Positions 45,393 to 57,670 are shown, counted from the first letter of the stretch. The stretch: DNA of 64,000 bases from Scolanthus callimorphus (GCA_033964015.1 JAWWUD010000096.1:429561-493560), one strand, 5' to 3'. The notes: generated from the letters alone by a model not told the origin. Translations and numbers: made by a program.

Positions 45393-45938
45393 CAGTCGAA
45401 GCTCTCGTAAGCGACCACCTCGGGAACTGAAAATTGCGGTCGTTAACGGAGCTGGTTGCTTACGAGAACGGCTCTCGTAAGCGACCACCAAGCGGCTTCC
45501 TACTTGAACAATAGGTGTTGGTCGCTTACGAGAGCTTAGTACAATAAATCTAGAAAAAATAATGTGATACTAATGCTTAATACTAATGCTTGATATATTT
45601 CCCGACTTTAATTAAGAATAGATAACCGCAAATATGTACATAGAAAATAGCATTTCACCGGTGCAGCATGTATATCAGTTTAGATATTTATGAGGTGATG
45701 ACTGATGTTTTAAAGACAAAAAGTACTATGGTCGCTTACGAGAGCTTAAAAACAATAGAAAATCTATGTTGGTGATTTGAAATTGTGGTCGCTAACGGAG
45801 CTGCTCGCATCGATAAGGCGGTCGCTTACGAGAGCTTGAAATAACAGAGGTTATGTGGCATTTCAAACGGGTTTCGGGAAAATGGTCGTTATGGGAGCTG
45901 GTCGCTTACGAGAGCGGTCGCACAGAGAGCTTCGACTG
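45393..45938. mobile_element. 546-bp mariner-like MITE with repeated subterminal motifs
   Basis: CAGTCGAAGCTCTCGTAAGC begins the element and GAGAGCTTCGACTG ends it. It is flanked by TA (45391-45392, 45939-45940). Inside, GCTCTCGTAAGCGACCA or its inverse occurs at least seven times, as in elements with multiplied transposase-binding sites. No coding frame is present. Confidence 0.85.
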
Positions 45939-45949
45939 TATTCTGTGGA

Positions 45950-47640
45950 AATTCTAGTGTAAAGTAACCTTAAGGCCCTGCTGGACACAAAGATCCCTGT
46001 GGGTACATTCCAGCATGGCTATTAATGGAGCAGCCTATGTCTTAGGCAGTTTTCATAACATGAGGTACATTGTATGACAGAAATAAATTACCAAGATCTT
46101 TCAACAAAACTTGCCTTCATTTGCTGTATTCCGTAATTTTTGTTATCCAAAATGGCGAATCAGCAGAATGCTTTTGCACTTTGTCACCTCTCACCATTGC
46201 TCACATGAGCGTACGTTTTCAGAAAAATATTCCAGCACTTTGAATCATATCAAAAGGTTACTAGTACTAGTATATCTGGCGAGGGTCTTGCCTTTTTTCC
46301 CAAGTTTTATGAGCCCTTTTCGAGAGTGGAATCGAATCCAGTTTTTTTCTCTCGTATTACCGAACTACACTTTACGACGCCGCTACGAGATTGAGTCGGT
46401 AAATAACAACACTATAATTCACGCTGGAGAAGGGTTCCTAAACCCCAGTAAAGGAACAAGGTAATCGCCAGATAAACAAGGACCAATTACCTTTTACAAT
46501 TATTTGAAGTGCTGCAATATGTTTGCTAAAAGTGACCATTTATATATATAAAATTGCGGTATTTCTCTCGCAACATTATTCCCAGGGTCTTCCCACCGGC
46601 ACACAGGTAGCCCAGATTAAGCTGCACTTGTAAATAAATCTTGTGAAATGTTGAAATGTTACTGTTTTACTTGTTGCTTTTATTTCCACTGTCAAAACGA
46701 ATCGTATGGAAAGTTGTGACATCTATTTACAAGTTTTTACTTTCTTGTCTGTCCAAGCGGTACTGTAAAGACTTAGATATTCGCTTAGTTTTTCAAACGT
46801 GCAAAATATCGAGTTTTTTCAGCACAAAAGACGCCATCCCCAGTGACTTGCGCGCAAGTGTTGTTCCCGAACGACCCGGCGCGAAGCGCCGGCGTTCAGC
46901 GCGAAGCGCTGTACGCAGTGAGGGTTTCTAATTGGGTGCCGCGGGATACCTGTGTACGCGCGAAGCGCGCGAAAAAGTGTCGCGTGTGTACAGGCATGTA
47001 TGACGTAATGCTGTAGAGCGGTGAGCGGGTCGTTTTCTCGCATTTTTCTCCTTATTGGTAAAATTTTCGGAAACCGATTTTTTACCGAATACGTGCTCGA
47101 GCTTTATTCGTAACTACGACGTATAGATTTCGGAAATTCTGCATGAGACTCACTGTTCAATTGCGAACTTTTAATTATGAAGGCACTTTTAACTTACTTC
47201 ACTGCGAAAATAATAACCAATTGCTTCTTCTTTGCTGGAATGACAATTTTCGTGTTTTCCATGAATCAAAAGAAATGGAACCGTTTTCATTGTTTTATGT
47301 TTTTAGCACACTGTAAGCATTTTTATCTTTTTATTTATTCATTTTTATTGTTTATATTTTTAGTTGATTTAATTTTGTATAGTAGAACAATTATTGTAAA
47401 GCACTATTGGATTTTTAGTAGAAATGGCGCTATATCAAAATTTATATTATTATTATTATTACCGTTTCCCGCCGATTACAACCGAAATCATGTCAGTGCC
47501 CAATAACTCTTGTGTTGCATGATTTAAACCCTTCTACTGCCCATTTTAATCCCCTTTGGTAGGGTTCGCCCTTGTGATTTGTGTATAGTTATTGCATATT
47601 GAATTCAAGAGAAAACAATGTCCTTTGTACTTGGTTGGTG
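45950..47640. other. Intergenic, no gene recognised
   Basis: No exon was identified. About 46465-46600 resembles 9940-10060 (CGCCAGATAAACAAGG, CAAGTGCTGGAATATTT-like blocks). A cluster of GC-rich hairpins is listed separately. Confidence 0.4.
46877..46975. repeat. Cluster of GCGCGAAGCGC hairpins
   Basis: GGCGCGAAGCGCC (46879-46891), AGCGCGAAGCGCT (46898-46910) and GCGCGCGAAGCGCGCG-like bases (46959-46972) are three tight hairpins with a GAA loop within 100 bases. The surrounding DNA is AT-rich. Confidence 0.65.
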
Positions 47641-47658
47641 TATATCGTTAGCTTTTAA

Positions 47659-48188
47659 CAGAAACACATAACTTAGTTGAAACGTGTAACAGACGAATGA
47701 ATCTGATGTGACAACCAGCGAACAACTCGCAATCACTAAACACGTACCATATTTTGAAACACTGCCCTTGCCTGCAGCCAATCAAATTCACCTAAGACTT
47801 TTCCGTTGGGATTGCACGCGCATTCGAACTGTTTTCCATTGGTTTAGAAGGGCGCGCGCGTGTTGATGCAAACAGCATTGTCTGCATTCTTATTTACCAT
47901 GGCAAATCAGTCATCATATTAGGAGAACAGCAAAAGTTATGATAAAAAATATTTTTGGTGGGTTTTGAGCATGGAAGTAAAACAGTGAACTAAAAACTCA
48001 TTTTGTGCTTCTGTTCTGTTGTGAGTAATTTGCGTGCGTTATTTTTAGAAAATGATGATGAATCAAATCTCCCGTTGCTGATTGGCTAAACGAAGAACCT
48101 GATGCTTTCCAAATATGGTGTTTATTGATCGCGAGTTGTTCGCAGGTTGTCGCGCTGTTACACGTTTCAACTCACTTATATGTTTCTG
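47659..48188. mobile_element. 530-bp TIR element, GTTGAAACGTGTAACAG family
   Basis: CAGAAACACATAACTTAGTT then GAAACGTGTAACAG at the left returns inverted as CTGTTACACGTTTCAACT and CACTTATATGTTTCTG at the right. CGAACAACTCGC and GCGAGTTGTTCG form a second inner inverted pair. A shorter relative is at 1841-2124. Flanks CTTTTAA/CTTGTAA are an imperfect duplication. Confidence 0.75.
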
Positions 48189-48290
48189 CTTGTAATTAAT
48201 ACTTTTCACGCTCAGGTGGCATATTGGCTACACCGATAACTCGGATCAATGGTCGTGAGGGCCCTGCATGTATGTATTTCTAGTTTATAA

Positions 48291-48572
48291 TTTACTTGTG
48301 CTGGCTGTGGAGCCAGTTATGTCGGTGAAACAGTCCGTCACATAGCCACGCGCGTGCAGGAACACTTAAGAACGGATAAGGCTTCTCACATATACAAACA
48401 TCTAAGCCGCAATGAGGCGTGCGCCGCACCTTCGTCGGAATCCTCGTTTATTGTTTTGGACTCCGCCTCGTCGCAATTTGCCCTTAAAATCAAAGAGGCA
48501 ATTCACATCAAACGTGAGAAGCCTTCTTTGAATAGACAAGTACAACATATTAATCTAAAGCTTGCAGTATAA
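48291..48572 (+). pseudogene. Penelope-like retroelement fragment, GIY-YIG endonuclease end
   Basis: An open frame without a start encodes CAGCGASYVGETVRHIATRV, then QEHLRTDKASHIYKHL, ILDSA-like and LKIKEAIHIKREKPSLN blocks. This is the pattern of the C-terminal GIY-YIG domain of Penelope-like reverse transcriptases. About 94 codons remain and the stop is at 48570-48572. The reverse transcriptase part is absent upstream, so the copy is 5'-truncated. A hammerhead-like motif follows 97 bases downstream, as known for these elements. Confidence 0.7.
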
Positions 48573-48668
48573 TCAGCATATGCAGGCCTTTACACAATAA
48601 TTGACGTAATTTATTATTGTAATTTCTTTAGCTATTTATTCCGTTTGTAAATCACATAGAATAATTCA

Positions 48669-48705
48669 CTGATGATGACAGTTGAAACTGTCGAAACATG
48701 TCGAT
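48669..48705 (+). ncRNA. Hammerhead-like ribozyme core downstream of the Penelope fragment
   Basis: CTGATGA (48669-48675), one unpaired T, stem GACAGT (48677-48682), TGAA loop, ACTGTC (48687-48692), then GAAAC match the hammerhead core CUGANGA-stem II-GAAA. The unpaired base next to stem II is unusual and activity is uncertain. Confidence 0.6.
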
Positions 48706-48719
48706 TAAAACTTTCGTAA

Positions 48720-51700
48720 TTTTTATAAAATATTTACAAGTAACTAAAGAAATTATAAAGGAAAACAGCTGAGCAAAATAGAATTGCGAGGTTTCAAATT
48801 ATCCTACTGCCCTGGTTATCCACAGGTAACCCAAATTACTCTACGAATCGTAATAACTACCTTGAGAAATGTTGTTGTTTACTTTTTTGTTGCTTATTTC
48901 GTCTGGTAGAAGGAATCTTGTGGAAAGTTTTGACTTTTATGTACGCAGAAAGACATACAGAGAAATAGCGTAGCATAATGGAACTTGCGAGGCTTCGGAT
49001 ACCCAAGTATTATCCTGCTGCCCGGGTTGAACTAACGACAACGACAACGACACAGGAAATTTGCTCTCCCACCAATAACTCGTTTTGATATGCTTTCAGC
49101 ATATCGCACGAGTAAAAACGGATCTACACTTTCTCTGAGGCTTGATGAAATGCGTTTATCAAAATTCGGGAGCGCTACGCGCGGCACCGAAAGAAAAATG
49201 TGATCCCTTCTATCTGTAAATTGTCTTCTACTATGTCAAATAGGGTCGGGGGGATCACGTTAATCATTGTACTGATAGAGGAGGATCACTGCATTTTGAC
49301 CTTGTCTTACCCAAATAATAAAAGGCTGCATGCAGTCGTATATCATTTGCTTAGTGAATTTTGACTAGCGTTTAATAAATTCATACCACACGTTGGTCCG
49401 CTTTTTCTAGATTAGACACCCCCCCCCCCCCCCCCCCCCTCACCTCCCCGCACACATACACACAAAATTCCCTGGCTTCGGGCCTGTAGCTATACATTTT
49501 AATGAATTTCAGGATTAAAATGAAAACAGCTTTGAGAGCGGCGGCCATTATATAGTGGTTTACATAGTCCTATAAAGCAAAGTAGGAATTTCTTATGATT
49601 TTTCCTCGGCTCTTGTATATCTTATATACCAGCATAGTTGTTTGTTTGCTTTTAGCTGATCGTAGCATCTCTTTCTATTAACGTGACGTAATAGGAGGAG
49701 TACGGTGAACCCAAACAAGATAGTTCCCTTGAAAAAGTGTCGACATTCTCCAACTTCCTTATAAGGAATTATCGAAGAATCCCAGTAACTTTTTCACTAT
49801 TTCTATTGGCTTAGAAAGCTTAAACTCAACCAAACTCAAATATACTCGAGGAAAGATGCTATGTGCATTTTCCACTCTTGTGTTCACGGTCAAAAGCCTG
49901 GCAACAAGGTAGACAAGATACCACAGGAAGCCCGGTCAATACCTAGAAAGGCGACACTGCTATCTTGATATGTGATTTCTGGGCACACTATTTTGAAAAC
50001 AAACTATGAAAACCGCAGGTATAGGAAGATTTACTGACAAGTTAGAGAGTTCTGTCTTAAATAATACCTTTCACCACGTCCAAACCAAATTTGCATTTAT
50101 TATTTGATCTCGTTATTCATAAAAGTATCGAGACAGAATTTCCGCAATTCTTATTTGTTCAAGCACAACTTTCAGTCGTTCTCTCCTCTCAGAGTGATAT
50201 GAACTTTAATGATGCAGTTGACAGTCTTTTTTTTACTACATTGTTTGTTTAGGCAAAGTATTCTTATATAAATGGTGTGAAGTTAATGGTGGCTTGATAA
50301 TGTTTGAAGCCTCTTCCTCCTCCTCCTTCTCCTCCTCCTCCCCATTCACTGCTTCCTAATCCATCGTTGCACGTGCTCCTCTCTCAAGTCCGACCATTGT
50401 GGATATCTATCATAATATAATGAGAAACAAAAGCGGACCTAAGACAGAGCCTGATGCACACTGGCTTTAATAGCTTGGCACGAGAAACTGCTTTCTTCAA
50501 TAACAACTTGTTGTTTCCTTTTACTTAGATAACGCACGAACCATTTATACCCCTGACCCCAATCCGTTTCAATTTAAAGAGCAGTCTCTCGTGTCAGACC
50601 TAATCATATGCGTGTAACTTCATTCTCCCTGTCATCAAAGTGCTTCGTGTGAATTTGGTTGACAATGTAAACCAGCTGCATCACAGTCGAATCATTTGGA
50701 CGAAAACCTGATCGAAAACGATAAAAAGCTCCTATTTGCTCTAAAAAGGAATACAATCTGAGAAAAAAAAATCACAAATTTTACTAATACTAGGCAGGAG
50801 GTACACCGGAACGTCATGTTTGGTATCTTTTAGGTGAACTTGAAATTTCCGACGATCATCCCCAACCAAAAAATCCAACATTGCTCCTCATAGGAATTCC
50901 TCAATTTATTGCCTGTGTGCTGCTAATGGATATAGACAAAAGGGAGGTCCGCCCATCCCCCACCCCCGGGGGGTGGCGGCTTCGTTTTACCGTTACTTAG
51001 AAGTCAGCCATTATGACCATTATGCATGGTTTCTCGCTCGAAATGATATCCCATTAGCCATTTCTCAGCAGTATTAAAATAAATATTAAAATTAGATTAT
51101 CTTATCAGATAACCATTAGGAATATGGAAAGCTTAACATAAATGGTCAAAGTGGGTTCAATAAAGTTTGTCAACCCAAAGATTTAAAGCCTACAAGCTGT
51201 CGTCGCCAAGCACTGTTGGGTCAATCCTGCTTTGAATAGCAAATTTTCTTCATGAGTCAAAAATGCTGCGCGCGATGAGCGAAGTCGATCTTGTTTCCGA
51301 AAATTTCAGCAAAAACTCAGCAAAACAACCCAAATCTAATTTCCCTCAAAATTGTTTGGATGATACAATTAGTGTCGTTCATGTTTAAGAATAAAGTATT
51401 TGTGACCTCCAATTTGAGAGGTGAAGTGCACTATAAATTGAAACCGCGCTGTTCCCAACACCCGCGTAAATCGAATTGAATTTTGATAAGCACGTGGTAC
51501 AACAAATATATCACAAGGCTAGGCGCCGACAGCTTCTAGGCTTAAGTATTTTGAGTGACAAATTGAAACCACTATATACGATTTGTTTGCGACATTTTCA
51601 GCCTTCACTGGTAATCGTGACGGACCAATACCGTTCTTTGACTGGAGGCATAATGCGCAGAATAGCTGCGCAATTGCGCGACAGGCCTCCTTAAGACCCG

Positions 51701-51740
51701 GTCTGTTTTAAGACACGACGAGGGTGTGTCGAGTTTGTTT
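48720..51740. other. Intergenic, repeat fragments only
   Basis: A C-run lies at about 49420-49438. The block 50120-50345 resembles 30030-30250. A degraded poly-G-family fragment at about 50800-50880 reads CATGTTTGGTATCTTTTAGG then CGACGATCATCCCC. No exon was recognised. Confidence 0.4.
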
Positions 51741-52296
51741 AGTTTTACCGTTACTTTTACGCTAGACTCCCCAATACCCATTAAAGTCTTGTGTCATGAG
51801 AAACTCTGTTTTTGCAGTAATTCCTTGTGACTATAACTCTGACCAATCTTGTCCAAAAATAATGATTTTTATACGAAATATTGTCGATGCTCGAGGATAT
51901 GCAACATTGGAGGTTTGAGCAGCTGTTTTATTGGAGTTTATTGTAACTAAAGCCGATCACCAAATGAGGGTAAACATTTCAAATGACTGCAGTCAAGCCT
52001 GTAGCCAATCATAAAAGGTGGTATATTGTTTTGAATCAGCCAATCAAAGCCAAATAAAAGCACTATCATTGATCGAACACATTTATACTGGTTTCCTTGC
52101 TAGCCACCCCAGTACAATACCTATCACGCGATGAGCATGCATTTGCGTTGTGTTCAACATGTGATCGGTGGGACCATTGGCGACCAATGCCCGTGCAAAG
52201 GATAAGCAAACACAAAATATTTTTCGTCACTCATCGGAAAAAAAGCAATCAGATCTGTCAGTAGTCGCAACAGATCATCAGATTTAGTAAACTCAC

Positions 52297-52407
52297 CATA
52301 TACCCGCCTCAACAGAGACCACAGGTCCGTTCCGCCTCCACAGAAACCACAGGTCCGTTTACAGACGTCCAAGATCCCGTTGGTTGCGCAAAGACCTGTT
52401 GTGTATG
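52297..52407 (-). CDS. ShKT-domain exon (C-terminal half)
   Basis: A 111-base exon between a tatatag acceptor and gtgagt, phase 1-1. It encodes AYTTGLCATNGILDVCKRTC followed by GFC. The cysteine pattern GxC...CKxTCGFC is the end of a ShK toxin-like domain, common in secreted cnidarian proteins alone or with CAP or astacin domains. The N-terminal cysteines should be on a preceding exon that was not found. After the last cysteine a 28-base tandem duplication (ACCTGTGGT-TCTGT-GAGGCGG) shifts the frame relative to the first unit and gives a non-ShK tail. The role is unknown; being secreted does not make it a toxin. Confidence 0.65.
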
Positions 52408-52511
52408 CTATATAACAGATGTATAGGGAGTGTACATCGCTGCAATTTTCTGCGAAATTTTCAGAAAGATTGTCGTTAACATTTTATTCAAAACACGTTT
52501 ATTTATTCTTA

Positions 52512-52649
52512 CCCTGCTAGCGGAGTTTTTTTCTGCCAGTCCGTTTATTCAAGCAAAGGTTTTTCGCGTGTGTCTAGCTGGTATGTCGCGTGCTTGTGAA
52601 CAACTATGCTATCTTATAAGACTGGTAGAAAGACCCTCTGCTAGCAGGG
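52512..52649. mobile_element. Small TIR element, CCCTGCTAGC ends
   Basis: CCCTGCTAGCGGAGTTTTTTT at the left returns as AAAGACCCTCTGCTAGCAGGG at the right, 138 bp in all, flanked by TTA and TAA. No coding capacity. Confidence 0.7.
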
Positions 52650-52952
52650 TAATTTCGTACTTGTGTTTTTTGATTTCGAGTCATACAACAATTAATTTCC
52701 AAGTCTAAAAATTACATATTTTAAGCAGATGGATTTAAAAGTTATTGGATTGTCCGGGTTATAGCTGTCTGTGAGTGCACGTGAGTAATAGGAATGAAGA
52801 ACAGTTTTAATATTGTCTAGAGTAGTATTAGCTAGGTCTAGTCTGCTGACAAGTAAGTTCCATATTCTAGTGGTTCTGATGAAAAAACATTTCTGATAAG
52901 TAGAGGTTCTGCATTTCTTAAAAAGGTACAAAAACGGGAGAGCTAATTAAGG

Positions 52953-52991
52953 ATCATGAAGCACGAGACGAAGTCGAGTGCTTCATGATCT
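52953..52991. repeat. Hairpin with 13-bp perfect stem and GAGACGAAGTCGA loop
   Basis: GATCATGAAGCAC and its exact inverse GTGCTTCATGATC flank the 13-base loop GAGACGAAGTCGA (52966-52978). The same loop caps an unrelated stem at 24214-24260. Confidence 0.85.
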
Positions 52992-53045
52992 GACTCGAGA
53001 ATTCTCTGCTTAGTTTTCTAATATTGCTGTATACGTAATTGAAGG

Positions 53046-54483
53046 CTTAAGGAGGCTGCCTAAAATTTTTTTTTGCTCTCAACACCCAATCTTTGTATGA
53101 CTGCTGTTCAGGCTCGAAAACCTGTACCGGTCTGAACTTTCACATGGTTACCCTGAAGGTTTGAACTTTATTGTAGTGTGCATTTTGTTGTGATCGGAGT
53201 TGCTATAGCAACGTTATAACCATGCCCTTGTTTATAATTAGCATCCATCAGACGCGTTGCGCGACCTAAACTTTTAAAATGACACCCCTCGCACTAATCC
53301 CCGAGTAGCTAACATTAATCACAGCAAGTTTGGAGAGCATTCATTGGGCCAATTTTATGTTATTCGAACGGACTTTTTCAGGCTCCAAAATGTCAAAGTT
53401 ATTTATGCCGCAAAAATTTCCTTGAAAAAGAATGGCTAATATCTGCGGAATTAAAAGATCCTTGCCTCCCGAATAATCTACAAACCCAAGGCAATGTACC
53501 AGCCAAATTTCACTTCTTAGAATGCTTCCGATTTTGTTTGGCATGTGTTCAAGCAAACTGCAAAATTTGAGAAATTATATTATAAATCTTACGTTTGTTA
53601 TAAAATTTACACTTTTCGCCTCTGACAAAAATCTCATATGTTAATGTTTTTGATACTTCCGTAAATTATTCTTGAATACATACCAAAGATAACCCTACAA
53701 GTCTTGAGTTCATTGAAGTATTTTAAGGCACCGAGAAAAAATGCTAAACTTTACTACTCTTTCGGTTTGCTCGAGCCGGTTTTTGCCATTGTACTTTGTT
53801 TTCACTTGTTGTGTAGCTTTCACGTGGTTTTCCCTGTAATCAGTGAAGCGAACTACATTCCATCGAGTGTAGGTTTTGGTCGAGGGTCGAGTGTCGAGGG
53901 TAAGACGTCGAGGGTCGAGGGTAAAATGTCGAGGGTCGAGGGTAAAATGTCGAGGGTCGAGGGTACAATGTCGAGGGTCCAATTTTTTTCTGCAAATAAA
54001 TGAAATAATTTTTCCCGTGATACATGTTGAAATATTTTTTAAAGAATGGAAATTTTGGTTTTCCTGACTGATACGTGGATAGACTCCGACACAGTTGTGC
54101 TGAGAATTGTCCCACCTTTTTCGACCTTCGTGGAGCGGGATAAATAAAAGGTTTTCCGAAAACTCCAGGCGTAAATTTCGGGCAATCTTTTTCAAAATCA
54201 ATTCCCTAAAACTGTGGCAGATTTGTTGTGCTTTTTCGCCAGGAGAGAAAAGTTTCCTCGACAGGCGTACCGAGCGTGCGGCACGCGGATCTTGCTCAAA
54301 CAGGAGAACACAAATGAGAACAACAACAAACATGTTTTGGTCTGAGATAATATTAAACCAAAGGAAGTCCACTCTACGTTCATCGAACTGGTGTTTTTCG
54401 AAGATTTTGAACACGGCGTTCATCAACTGGCAATGAACTGGAGTGTTGGTAGTCCCATTACGATATGCTGCCAGCGCAGAAGC
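53046..54483. repeat. Left arm of a 1.44-kb inverted duplication
   Basis: The arm matches the reverse complement of 55404-56855 over its length at high identity. It contains a 21-bp minisatellite (GTCGAGGGTCGAGGGTAAAAT) at about 53880-53976. Relative to the right arm it has about 95 extra bases near 54300-54395. The open frame across it (minus 53710-54426, with LDPRHFT repeats) is a minisatellite translation plus unassigned sequence. Confidence 0.9.
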
Positions 54484-54919
54484 AATCGCCGACGTGATTT
54501 TATACCCAGCACTTACTAGTTTTGCTTGTTACTCATTATACTACAGCTAGGAGACTCAGGGATAGGTAGCACAATAAACGATGCGAAATGAAGTTAGGTC
54601 GAATATCATTTGCGATCTCACGAAGCACTCTAATGAAGTGAGCGCTAGAAATAGGCTGAATAAGTTGTGAAAATGCCGCGGAAATCTTGGTTTTCCCGAA
54701 GATTGAATAAAAGCAAAACATTAATATCTTTTCTTGCCCAAAATACTCAGACTCGGCAAGTTTGCTTCGAATTTTGCTGTTTAGCTTTAAAGATTTCCAC
54801 GGTTAAACAAGAGATTTTCCTTCCCTTCACGTGCAGCCTAATTAGCAAGCAAAAGTTTGATTGACAAATGTCTGCGATAAGAAACTTGTAGCGGCAAGTC
54901 TGAAGAAGCATCTCCAAGA

Positions 54920-54920
54920 C

Positions 54921-54959
<39 letters not shown>

Positions 54960-55320
54960 CCATATTTTTTGGGCGGGGGTGCTCGTCGTACCTTTTAGGG
55001 TTTAAAATCAGGCCTCTGGTACCTTTTAGGGGGTAAAATTTGAAAGCGTGTGATTTTTTCCAGATAGGTACCTCTTAGAGGTCCGTTCTAGCAAATCAAG
55101 CAAATTACACTTGTTGGTAGCCTGAATTTCAGACGTGTTTTTAAATACGAGAGAAAATTACGAGGGAAACTACGACTTGTTGGTACCTTTTAGGGGTCAA
55201 AATCCACTAAGCGACGCCATGTTTAGTACCTTTTAGGGGTAACATCGAAAGTTCCCGACGAGCACCCCCGCCCCAAAAATATGGGAGTCCCCTCCCCCCC
55301 CCCCCCCCCCCCCCCCCGGG
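54920..55320. mobile_element. Poly-G-ended hAT-like MITE, second copy
   Basis: It begins CCCGGGGG with a long G-run and ends with a C-run and CCCCCGGG. ACTCCCATATTTTTTGGGCG and its inverse lie just inside, and ACCTTTTAGGG blocks repeat. Flanks CTCCAAGA (54912-54919) and CTGCAAGA (55321-55328) are an 8-bp duplication with one mismatch. It sits in the spacer of the inverted duplication. Confidence 0.85.
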
Positions 55321-55403
55321 CTGCAAGAACGCTTTTACCAACATGTGAGCGAATAAAGCGGGGAAAACCGCGAATTTGCATTTAAAAAAGAAATAGACCC
55401 TAA

Positions 55404-56855
55404 GCTTCTGCGCTGGCAGCATATCGTAATGGGACTACCAACACTCCAGTTCATTGCTAGTTGAAGAACGCCGTGTTCAAAATCTTCGAAAACACCAGCA
55501 AGATCCGCGTGCCGCACGCTCGGTACGCCTGTCGAGGAAACTTTTCTCTCCTGGCGAAAAAGCACAACAAATCTGCCACAGTTTTAGGGAATTTGATTTT
55601 GAAAAAGATTGCCCGAAATTTACGCCTGGAGTTTTCGGAAAACCTTTTGTTTTATCCCGCTCCACGAAGGTCGAAAAAGGTGGGACAATTCTCAGCACAA
55701 CTGTGTCGGAGTCTATCCACGTATCAGTCAGGAAAACCAAAATTTCCATTCTTTAAAAAATTTTTCAACATGTATCACGGGAAAATTATTTCATTTATTT
55801 GCAGAAAAAAATTGGACCCTCGACATTTTACCCTCGACCCTCGACATTTTACCCTCGACCCTCGACATTTTACCCTCGACCCTCGACATTTTACCCTCGA
55901 CCCTCGACGTCTTACCCTCGACACTCGACCCTCGACCAAAACCTACACTATTCCATCATGGGAATCAAACGATTGCTTCCCGTCACGCTTGTTAGGGAAG
56001 CGGCAAAGCGTATTAGAGTCAATGGCCCATGAAACTACAACACGCTGGAATGTAGTTCGCTTCACTGATTACAGGGAAAACCACGTGAAAGCTACAACAG
56101 GAGAAAACAACGTACAATGACAAAAACTGGCTCGAGCAAACCGAAAAGGTTGGTGAAGTTTAGCATTTTTTCTCGGTGCCTTAAAATACTTCAATGAACT
56201 CGAGACTTGGAGGGTTATTTGGTATATATTCAAGATTAATTAACGGAAGTATCAAAAACATTAACATATGAGATTTTTGTCAGAGGCGAAAAGTGTAAAT
56301 TTTATAACAAACGTAAGATTTATAATATAATTTCTCAAATTTTGCAGTTTGCTGGAACACATGCCAAACAAAATCGGAAGCATTCTAAGAAGTGAAATTT
56401 GGCTGGTATTGCCTTGGGCTTGTAGATTATTCGGGCGGCAAGGATTTCTTAATTCCGCAGATATTGCCATTATTTTTCAAGGAAATACTTTGCGGCATAA
56501 TTAACTTTGACATTTTGGAGGCTGAAAAAGTCCGTTCGAGTAACATAAAATCGGCCCAATGAATTCTATCCAAACTTGCTGTGATTAATGTTAGCTACTC
56601 AGGGATTAGTGCGAGGGGTGTCATTTAAAAGTTTAGGTCGCGCAACGCGTCTGATGGCTGCTAATTATAAACAAGGGTGTGGTTATAACGTTGCTATAGC
56701 AACTCCGATCACAACAAAATGCACACTACAATAAAGTTCAAACCCTCCAGGGTAACCATGTGAAAGTTCAGACTGGTACAGGTTTTTGAGCCTGAACAGC
56801 AGGCATACAAAGATTGGGTGTTGAGGGCAGAAAAAATTGTAGGCAGCCTCCTAAG
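55404..56855. repeat. Right arm of the 1.44-kb inverted duplication
   Basis: Reverse complement of 53046-54483. The 21-bp minisatellite (about 55815-55935) has more units than the left arm. About 85 extra bases lie near 55953-56040, starting ATTCCATCATGGGAATCAAA. It is separated from the left arm by about 0.9 kb. Confidence 0.9.
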
Positions 56856-57179
56856 CTCTATGTTTACTTGAGGTTTTTTCAATTTCGTTCCTTGCTTCAT
56901 TTTGCTGACAAATTGGTAGAATTTTTCTCGACGGTATCAATAGGATTTTCTTCTAACTTTTTTTTCTGTATTCCTTTTCCCTGTATCAATACTGTTAAGC
57001 AGGGTCTTCCACATAAGAGCCCACAATTCAGTGAAAGCTGTTTTTTAAAGAAGTCTTTCGATCTTACAAATGATTGAAAGTGAACAAACAACTTTTGTGC
57101 ATCTCAGTACCCCTCTTCAAATTCATCCTAATTTTATTTGGCAAAATTTAAAATAAATAAATGAATTCGGCCAATTTTA

Positions 57180-57670
57180 AAAGATCGCATGATCTTACCT
57201 TCTGCTGTTGGAGTGGGTGCAGAATTCACAGAGGTAAAAAGACCAAACAAGGCAACAAGCTTGAAGACACTCCTCATTTTTCTAGTTCCTTTTTGCTCGA
57301 CCTCCAAAACGAAGTGACGATTTGAAGTGCTCTACTCGGCTTTTACGTCTTCTAAAACCAGCATGGAGTTGTTTTTGATATGGCTGAAGGAAAATACATC
57401 CCAAACAAAAACCACACGTCATTTGGGATTAAAAATAAACGTAACCCTCCACGATGATGCTCTATTCTTTCAAAATAATCTTTGGATACAGAAATATGAC
57501 CAAATTAGCCCTTGGATCGATCTTGATCTGCCTTCTTTCACTGAGTATTGTGTAAAGCATAGCGATAACGCAGATGTGAAAAGCACAATATATTAAAAAA
57601 AAAAACATTCAACGTTCGTGAGAAGAGCTCCTTTTTGTCTTCCATTTTCCAGCGGTTAAACTTATAAAGC

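Larger units (their letters stand above)
51755..57277 (-). pseudogene. Paralogue of the CAP/EGF gene: signal exon, ShKT exon, decayed EGF exon
   Basis: Exon 1 (57199-57277) encodes a signal peptide starting MRSVFKLVALFGLFTSVNSA. It is the same length and phase as the exon at 42641-42719 and ends in gtaagatcat in both. At 52297-52407 lies a phase 1-1 exon with the C-terminal half of a ShKT domain. At about 51755-51785 a sequence like the last third of the EGF exon (AATGGGTATTGGGGAGTC, then a gtaac donor) has lost its reading frame. The GTGTCGAGTTTGT flank after it matches the flank after EGF copies A and B. No CAP exons were found between, where a 1.44-kb inverted duplication sits. Joining these into one gene is inference from order and phase. 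Confidence 0.5.

Noticed and set aside
53710..54426. 238-codon minus-strand open frame with LDPRHFT repeats, and the similar frame at 55461-56120
   Set aside because: Much of each frame is a translation of the 21-bp minisatellite. The two inverted copies do not keep the same frame outside it, so coding selection is not evident.
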